64,000 nt of DNA from Sympetrum striolatum (lineage: Eukaryota > Arthropoda > Insecta > Odonata > Libellulidae): contig OX388350.1 in NCBI GenBank assembly GCA_947579665.1, positions 40,643,393-40,707,392 on the forward strand. Direction: 5' to 3'. The position numbers and the translations under genes were made by a program. The notes below the pieces were generated by a model. It was not told where the DNA came from, searched no databases, and saw only the letters and a list, made by a program, of their open reading frames with translations. This document shows positions 60,901 through 64,000 of the stretch, piece by piece; the stretch's first letter is position 1; the number at the start of each line of letters is the position of its first letter.

Positions 60901-63792
60901 TACAATCAGGGCATAGAACCGGAATTAAACCGGAATCAGGAAAAGAGCCCGTAATCCGAAACCGAACATAAAACAGATACCGAATTTCAATTCTAGACAT
61001 ATTCCGAATACATATGTACAGGAGATGGTTGAATACAAACGTATATATTTACCGAGCTATAAGGTTACCAATTAAAAACAGGGAATCGAACCGGAATCCG
61101 AAAACAAACCGTAATCAGAAAGTGAATATTAAACCGATGCCGAATCGCAATTCGAGACGTATCCTGAATAAATATGTACAGGAGATAGTAGAATACTACC
61201 GTTTATGCATACTGAGATAATGGGGGATCCAATTACAAGCAGGAAATTGAAAACTGAACTGGAAACTGAAAACGAGTCGTAATCCGAAACCAAACATTAA
61301 ACCGATACCGAACCGATATTTGAAACATAATCCGAAAATTCGTTCTTTTTGCGGGGGTATACATAAAAAGTATCCTGATGATGGCTGATGAGCGCACAAA
61401 CCGGTCGATTTTGAAAAACATACATGTATGTGGAAATACGTAAAGTGTTATTTTTTAATTATTATTTTTACTTGGTAAAGAAAAATTAGAATTTTTTCGC
61501 CCGAAACTAAACCTGGTAATGTTATTTATTCCATTATGATTTTATCGATTCGCATTCTGCGTAATTAGGTCTAATGGTAGATATATTTATTATTGATGAA
61601 AAACATAGAATTTTAACTGATTATAAACAGATTATTGTACGCAAAGGGGATATCATACAATGAGGGGATATCATGCATCCACATGCAGAAGGCTACAGAA
61701 AAAAACTGCTAAAATTAATGTTAATACTTCATTAACTGGCCTGAAGAAATCAATCTCGCACAAACAATTCCGCAAACACGTTCTCCACGATAGTACATTT
61801 TGTTTCAAGAATACAGAAAATGAAAGTAGTATAATTTAAACAAACCTTTTAGGATATTTATCACAGAAGTGGGCGATAGGTTTTTCACCTGAACGACGAA
61901 ACTAACTGCATTGAGAACTCTATTTCTACATCACAAATTTATTTTTGAAATAACGTGAACTGCATTTTCATAGTTTTTCTTTTTACTTTTGATTTCAACC
62001 GGAAACAACGGGAATTTTCCCTCCAGCGAATAAACCTCATCTCGTTCTCTTCGCATACATGCTTGAAATATCAATTGTTTACCTGGAAACTCATACATAG
62101 TCAAACTCCGGTATTTTTACGAATAAATATTTTATATGTTTTAAAGATATCAATTTAACTTTATCAGCCCTGGATTCCTCAAGATATTTGGTGCATTGGC
62201 TACGCGGAGTTTGGACTGTAACGAAGAGATGCAACTTTTATCTCCTTAAGTTGAGAAACAATCCTTTCTTATGAAATTATACGAGAAAGATAACTCGCCA
62301 TCAGCAAGACAACTTAATAAGGAACGTTTATATTTGCTTTTACAGCAAAAACGTAGGAGAAATAATCTATCGTGCTTGCAGAATTTTAGAATTGTCAATC
62401 TTTTATATATTCCAATCGAATTAACGCGTCGAAACGCTAATTGCAGAAAAAGATTTATTGAAAGAAGGTGAAATATTTCTTCCAACGAGTGCTCAAAAGA
62501 CGGTGGCATTCGATAATTAATTGACTTATCACACGGGGGATTCGAATCAAAATAACAACTTTAGTATTTTATTCTAATATATGTTAGAAAATTTAAACAC
62601 CGAGATCAACTGACAAAAGGTTTTGTAAAATAGCAATTCCATGTATCTTTACCAGGGACACATACAATCGAAAATAGCAGCACTGGACACATGCAAGAAG
62701 GAAAATGACAGTATTTTTGTATAAATTTCCTTCTCATGAACGAAAAAACACATGTAGGGTAGCTCAACATTGATCAGATATAAGGAAAGAAAAATTGGAA
62801 CACGTTTGTTAATGAAATAGAGGTTCAAAATCTCCAATAGCTGTCTTTGTTGGCGCTCCACAATTCGTTGAAACCGATACGCAGAAAAAACAGAAATGCT
62901 CGGAATACCGACTTTTTTAGAGACACCAAATGAATATTTCAAAAGCAGTGCTATCATCAGCAGGAGACGAAGGGCACAGAGGAAAATCGGTGGGGTGTAG
63001 GGTATTTAAAGTGTGGAAGTTTGGTGGGTGGTGAGGGGTTTGGGGTTTGTCCTTGTGACGTAGAGAGAAGTGTGTAACCGGGGCATTTCCGTTGCTAAAC
63101 TTCACAGAATCAAGCGAGGTGTTGTGGTAATCCATATTGAAAAGAATCTAAGGGTGATTTGTACTTTTAGCACAAATTTTATTTTTATTTTTGATATAAC
63201 AGTTACACGTCCGGTTTCGAACGATTAATCGTGAACCAGAAGATGGAGATTAATCGTTCGAAACCGGTTGTGTAACTGTTTTGTTCTAAATAAAATTTGT
63301 AGTAAAATTACAAATCATTCTTAGATTCTTCAATTTAAGTTTTTATCCAAATACCAATGGCAACGAGTATACAAAGACACTTATTGAAGATTTTAAACCT
63401 CTAATTCATCAGGTAAATAGAAAAGAAGCGCCAAACATTGAACTTCCGATCTGCCTTTGAAACATCGACACTCAAAACAGCCCCACTTAATAAATGAAAG
63501 ACACACAGAGGGATGGGGAAGGGGCCCTCACCGTGGTTCCTGGGGAGCAAGAGGCCTGTTGGGGCTTCTGGATGCGTACCCGGTCCCTGGCAGTTCCGGG
63601 ACGTGAAGACGACGCGGAGTACGTAAGGCCTGTCTGGCCGGTTGGGGAGCAGCAGCTTACCAAACAAAGGAAGAATGAACCCTTCCCTGTTGAACACCTT
63701 CACCACGTCCACTGGGCCGGCATTGGCGGCGTTGCGTAAGAGCGCTAAAGGGCGAGACAAGAACGAGGCATTGTTGTAGACAAAAAGGCGGA
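23328..63792 (-). CDS. Pde9: High-affinity cGMP 3',5'-phosphodiesterase, PDE9 type (gene span)
   Basis: The protein hydrolyses cGMP to GMP. Seven shared exons (31349-31083, 29287-29050, 28476-28354, 28103-27837, 27253-27164, 26096-25935, 24908-23328) splice in frame. Numbered from the ATG at 33927, the product is 916 residues. Metal-site and catalytic residues are all visible: HNFRH 165-169, HDLDHPGYN 205-213, D316 in [10 protein letters not shown], and the purine-binding Gln at about 367 (SSQCSF). The exon order and the blocks [13 protein letters not shown] and [10 protein letters not shown] identify PDE9 rather than PDE1 or PDE8. Residues 391-916 form a low-complexity tail on a single exon. 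Candidate upstream exons at 33085-33101, 33905-33955, 55998-56046 and 63580-63792 imply alternative N-termini. The gene spans at least 40 kb; the extreme 5' end is outside the window. Confidence 0.9.
24909..25934 (-). other. PDE9 last intron
   Basis: An AT-rich intron of 1026 bp with GTGAGT donor at 25934 and AG acceptor at 24910-24909. It contains copy 2 of the GGCGGCTTGC dispersed repeat (about 25023-25070). Nothing else stands out. Confidence 0.7.
25023..25070. repeat. Dispersed repeat copy 2 (GGCGGCTTGC family)
   Basis: It matches the copy at 18862-18912 (CTGGCGGCTTGC, then TATATATCTAAATCT) in the same orientation. It lies in the last PDE9 intron, antisense to the gene. Confidence 0.6.
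25935..26096 (-). CDS. Pde9: PDE9 exon with purine-binding glutamine
   Basis: This is a 54-codon exon, phase 0 at both ends. It encodes [20 protein letters not shown] then [20 protein letters not shown]. The Gln of SSQCSF aligns with the invariant nucleotide-base glutamine of PDEs and the following Phe with the clamp Phe. Confidence 0.92.
26097..27163 (-). other. PDE9 intron carrying an RTE fragment
   Basis: The 1067-bp intron has donor GTAATC at 27163 and acceptor CAG at 26099-26097. Apart from the RTE piece at 26440-26770 it is plain AT-rich DNA. Confidence 0.7.
26440..26770 (-). mobile_element. Degenerate RTE-type LINE C-terminal fragment
   Basis: On the minus strand, scattered frames give EVLEMVGG, then [28 protein letters not shown] and [16 protein letters not shown]. 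This is the order of motifs in the C-terminal region of RTE-clade reverse transcriptases. Frameshifts separate the pieces, so it is dead. It lies in the PDE9 intron between 27163 and 26097, in the same direction as the gene. Confidence 0.65.
27164..27253 (-). CDS. Pde9: PDE9 exon with second metal-site aspartate
   Basis: This is a 30-codon exon, phase 0 at both ends: [20 protein letters not shown] then [10 protein letters not shown]. The Asp of VADISN is the conserved PDE metal ligand, and SNE.RP is the PDE9-type context. Confidence 0.93.
27254..27836 (-). other. PDE9 intron
   Basis: AT-rich 583-bp intron with GTGAGT donor and CAG acceptor. I see nothing else in it. Confidence 0.7.
27837..28103 (-). 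CDS. Pde9: PDE9 catalytic exon (ENHHC block)
   Basis: An 89-codon exon, phase 0 at both ends, starting [21 protein letters not shown] and including [14 protein letters not shown]. The ENHHC and LATDMARH blocks are PDE9 signatures within the catalytic core. Acceptor CAG just above 28103, donor GTGAGT just below 27837. Confidence 0.93.
28354..28476 (-). CDS. Pde9: PDE9 catalytic exon with HD motif
   Basis: A 41-codon exon, phase 0: [20 protein letters not shown] then [22 protein letters not shown] at residues 205-206 are metal ligands of the PDE superfamily. Confidence 0.93.
28477..29049 (-). other. PDE9 intron
   Basis: A 573-bp AT-rich intron, donor GTGAGT below 29050 and acceptor TTTTAG above 28476. 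No repeat or gene recognised. Confidence 0.65.
29050..29287 (-). CDS. Pde9: PDE9 exon with HNxxH motif
   Basis: The exon enters in phase 2 and leaves in phase 0. It encodes [20 protein letters not shown], then a helical segment ([19 protein letters not shown]) and [20 protein letters not shown]. His165 is the general acid position and His169 a metal ligand. Confidence 0.93.
29288..31082 (-). other. PDE9 intron
   Basis: A 1.8-kb AT-rich intron with no supported gene or recognisable mobile element. Short frames inside it (29806-29994, 30507-30704) are compositional. Confidence 0.6.
31083..31349 (-). CDS. Pde9: PDE9 first shared exon, coiled-coil-like segment
   Basis: An 89-codon exon with acceptor ACAG at 31353-31350 and donor GTGAGT at 31082. 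It encodes [35 protein letters not shown] (heptad-like) and a basic patch ([16 protein letters not shown]). It starts with a single base, so every upstream partner must end with two bases of a codon; three candidate upstream exons do so. The coiled coil suggests dimerisation of the N-terminal region (inference). Confidence 0.85.
31740..33080 (+). mobile_element. 5'-truncated Jockey/CR1-like LINE in a PDE9 intron
   Basis: The plus strand encodes the end of a reverse transcriptase: [20 protein letters not shown] (YVDD active-site motif at 31835-31846), then [19 protein letters not shown], a thumb region with [16 protein letters not shown], and [14 protein letters not shown] near the end. Two in-frame TAA codons (31889-31891 and 32534-32536) interrupt it; the final stop is TAG at 32648-32650. 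Upstream of about 31790 the frame is lost. A T-rich 3' UTR follows to about 33080. It is antisense to PDE9. The clade is inferred from style, not from a search. Confidence 0.8.
33085..33101 (-). CDS. Pde9: Candidate alternative first coding exon of PDE9 (MKTQT-R)
   Basis: On the minus strand ATG AAA ACT CAA ACT CG is followed by GTAAGC, a good donor. Its phase (two bases left over) fits the shared exon at 31349, giving [14 protein letters not shown]. It is only 17 coding bases and lies a few bases beyond the LINE's 3' end. A chance match cannot be excluded. Confidence 0.3.
33905..33955 (-). CDS. Pde9: Candidate alternative first coding exon of PDE9 (MVQKLQLA)
   Basis: A pyrimidine-rich tract ending TCTTCAG precedes 33955 and a GTAAGT donor follows 33905. 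The ATG at 33927-33925 gives MVQKLQLA, two bases left over, and joins exactly to LENLEQQL, extending the coiled coil. An in-frame TAA at 33954-33952 shows the frame is closed upstream, so the ATG would be the true start of this isoform. The exon would then be partly 5' UTR. Confidence 0.5.
34139..34222 (+). mobile_element. tRNA-derived SINE-like fragment
   Basis: The plus strand shows an A-box-like TAGCTCAATAGTTC and, about 40 bases on, a B-box-like GGCTTCGAGTCCCC followed by TTTTTTT, a Pol III stop. The stems do not form a complete cloverleaf, so it is a SINE head or a decayed tRNA copy. Confidence 0.5.
35705..36825 (+). repeat. Non-coding element of about 170-bp monomers, copy 1
   Basis: The head (GTCATTGACTTGAAATTTTT, then ATTGGCCATAACGTGTAACC) and the tail (ATGCTTGCAG…TTTTACTCGTATA) match those of the element at 44695-45465. 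Between them a GGGTTCGATGCC-like motif recurs at 35797, 35973, 36169, 36321, 36489 and 36655, 152-196 bp apart. Pairs of monomers are more alike than neighbours (36020-36340 against 36368-36650: TAGTTTTTCATTATTTTTT, AAATGATAGGAAGTTCT, AAAAGTAGGACGTCGTTTGA). There is no coding capacity and no recognised family. Confidence 0.65.
41937..42272. mobile_element. 336-bp MITE with TA flanks
   Basis: The ends CCGTATTTGACGGCATATAA (left, 41937) and its exact reverse complement (right, to 42272) are flanked by TA. The inverted repeat continues through AGACGCA. Further ATAAGACGCA copies lie just inside each end (about 41968 and 42202), a subterminal repeat pattern. There is no open reading frame of note; mobilised in trans by an unknown TA-inserting transposase (inference). 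Confidence 0.8.
44695..45465 (+). repeat. Non-coding element of about 170-bp monomers, copy 2
   Basis: It shares head and tail with the copy at 35705 (GACTTGAAATCTTGACGACG, GGCCATTACGTGTAACC; tail ATGCTTGCAG…TTTTACTCGTATA). The GGTTCGA-like motif recurs at about 44788, 44963, 45133 and 45293 (spacing 175, 170, 160). It has fewer monomers than copy 1, as expected if the array expands and contracts. A 13-base word (GTTCCGATGAA) is locally repeated near 45100. Confidence 0.65.
49542..49613 (-). tRNA. tRNA-like sequence, anticodon GAA (Phe-like), possibly a SINE head or pseudogene
   Basis: The 72 bases fold as a cloverleaf: acceptor TACGTGG/TTACGTA (two G-T pairs), D arm GCTC/GAGC with GG in the loop, anticodon arm TCTGC-CTGAAAA-GTGGA, T arm CTGGG-TTCAAAT-CCCAG. 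A TTTTT run starts four bases after the 3' end, as at Pol III genes. The body differs from the strongly conserved animal tRNA-Phe, and the anticodon stem has wobble pairs, so a tRNA-derived repeat is as likely as a working gene. Confidence 0.5.
50620..50895 (+). mobile_element. LINE 3' tail ending in (ATT)n
   Basis: A segment with CACCCCCCTTCTTGAGGGTG hairpin-like sequence, GGCGAAGGGTTAGATTTAAG and CTCGCCCTAATAAAAGATG ends in an (ATT) repeat at 50871-50893. Non-LTR retrotransposons of several clades end in such short tandem tails. No reverse transcriptase frame remains upstream. Confidence 0.5.
54935..55232 (+). repeat. Tandem duplication of about 149 bp
   Basis: AGGCGAAATATTTTCTGAAAA starts at 54935 and again at 55084. 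The copies share CGGCACTT(A)A(C/A)TAAAGTGG and …AGAATAGAAG further along, but the middle has diverged. It lies about 800 bp upstream (plus-strand sense) of the candidate PDE9 exon at 55998. Confidence 0.6.
55998..56046 (-). CDS. Pde9: Candidate internal exon of the long PDE9 isoform
   Basis: Acceptor TTTCCAG before 56046 and donor GTGAGT after 55998 enclose 49 bases, open only in one frame: [16 protein letters not shown]. It enters in phase 1 and leaves in phase 2, so it fits between the distal exon (ends phase 1 at 63580) and the shared exon (31349), reading …[20 protein letters not shown]. Both joins preserve the frame. The segment would precede the coiled coil. Confidence 0.6.
57790..58325 (+). 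mobile_element. RTE-type LINE C-terminal fragment with (GATGAT) tail
   Basis: The plus strand gives broken frames [51 protein letters not shown] and [11 protein letters not shown]. These correspond to the conserved C-terminal region of RTE-clade elements (…YGCETWTLRK…, …RHNSFLENI…). It ends in GGATGATGATGACGA at about 58310-58322; RTE elements typically end in short tandem repeats of this type. Several frameshifts make it inactive. Confidence 0.75.
60852..61343 (+). repeat. Three tandem units of 160-172 bp
   Basis: Units begin at about 60852 (GATGGTGGAAAATAACCG), 61024 (GATGGTTGAATACAAACG) and 61184 (GATAGTAGAATACTACCG). Each carries CCAATTA(C/A)AA, GAACCGGAAT-type and AAACCGATACCGAA-type segments, and ATATGTACAGGAGAT at the joins. 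Within the units short AACCGAA-like words recur, so the array has a second, shorter periodicity. No coding capacity. Confidence 0.7.
63137..63333. mobile_element. 197-bp foldback element
   Basis: The left arm (GAATCTAAGGGTGATTTGTA, ACAAATTTTATTT, CAGTTACACGTCCGGTTTCG, AACGATTAATC) is the reverse complement, with small differences, of the right arm up to 63333. The centre is around 63235. Nearly the whole element is stem. It lies in a PDE9 intron, about 250 bp downstream of the distal exon in gene direction. Confidence 0.75.
63580..63792 (-). CDS. Pde9: Candidate distal exon encoding the PDE9 N-terminal module
   Basis: The minus strand is open from just after a CAG at 63795-63793 to a GTACGC donor after 63580. 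It reads …[38 protein letters not shown] and [19 protein letters not shown]. The layout (short helix, glycine-containing turn, strands, then P.N…PY.LRVV) resembles the N-terminal module of PDE9A proteins, judged from memory of the family. The donor leaves one base, matching the 56046 exon. It has no ATG, so a further 5' exon beyond the window is expected. Confidence 0.5.
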
Positions 63793-64000
63793 CTGGTCAT
63801 AGATGACGGGAAGATTGGCCAAAATGGCGGACTGGTGTAATGCGGTCACAATTTTGCCGAGAATATGTAAGGATGGATCTTTACTGACGCCAGAAAGGTA
63901 CGTTAATAGAGGTGGAAAATTATAAATGGTACGGTGCAGGTCTTTGGAGAAAGGTATGGCAAAAAAGAATCTAAACGCATCGGGAATCTTGTATGCATGA
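63793..64000. other. Window end, upstream of the distal PDE9 exon
   Basis: The minus strand has a long stretch without stops in another frame (from the window edge to about 63732), but with no start codon and no recognised domain. A 16-base word (AAAA(A/T)GGCGGACTGGT) is repeated at 63782 and 63821, 39 bp apart, so the predicted splice acceptor is locally duplicated. Confidence 0.4.

Larger units (their letters stand above)
56047..63579 (-). other. PDE9 intron (about 7.5 kb)
   Basis: It contains an RTE LINE fragment (57790-58325), a 160-170-bp tandem array (60852-61343) and a foldback (63137-63333). The rest is AT-rich without a supported gene. A (GA) microsatellite lies at about 57726-57745. 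Confidence 0.5.

Noticed and set aside
63732..64000. Open minus-strand frame running to the window edge
   Set aside because: No start codon or recognised domain, and it is not in frame with the PDE9-like exon; a frameshift fusion could not be supported.
1..64000. CRISPR arrays, operons, bacterial or viral genes
   Set aside because: None seen; all coding evidence is eukaryotic with spliceosomal introns or retro/DNA transposons.

Overview
The window is a piece of an AT-rich, intron-rich arthropod (most likely insect) nuclear genome. This is judged from the animal-type splice sites, one large host gene, and a dense mixture of DNA transposons, LINE fragments, SINE/tRNA-like pieces and MITEs. No bacterial, organellar or viral gene was seen, and the species cannot be named from the sequence.

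Left third (about 1-15 kb): transposon territory. An LTR-like tail (1-363) and three diverged tandem repeats of about 235 bp (460-1070) lead into a 9.7-kb CMC/EnSpm-type DNA transposon (1199-10893). It has TA on both sides, near-identical termini and dense subterminal ACAGT-type repeats. It carries two divergent spliced genes: a 299-aa protein with a BEN-like C-terminus (minus strand) and a Tnp2-type transposase (plus strand). The transposase is broken only by an 809-bp solo LTR (8375-9183) flanked by a 4-bp ACTT duplication; leaving out the LTR plus one ACTT gives one 867-codon reading frame. Immediately downstream is a spliced THAP/P-element-type transposase (11137-14701), decayed by two frameshifts and one in-frame stop.

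15-23 kb: gene-poor AT-rich DNA with a 256-bp foldback, one unrecognised coding-like exon (18430-18742, minus) and a tRNA-derived SINE.

23.3-63.8 kb (minus strand): a PDE9-type cGMP phosphodiesterase gene. Seven shared exons (23328-31349) encode a coiled-coil-like segment, the complete catalytic domain and an unusual C-terminal tail of about 520 residues. Several candidate upstream exons (33085-33101, 33905-33955, 55998-56046) all end in the same phase, compatible with joining the first shared exon at 31349. A distal exon (63580-63792) resembles the N-terminal module of PDE9. This suggests alternative promoters spread over more than 30 kb. The introns hold an antisense RTE LINE piece, a Jockey/CR1-like LINE piece, two related non-coding elements made of about 170-bp monomers, a 336-bp MITE, a tRNA-like sequence, a LINE 3' tail, an RTE C-terminal fragment, a 160-170-bp tandem array and a 197-bp foldback.

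The only clear host gene is PDE9. The most interesting system is the two-gene EnSpm element, in which a BEN-domain protein may play the subterminal-repeat-binding role that TnpA plays in plant CACTA elements (inference).
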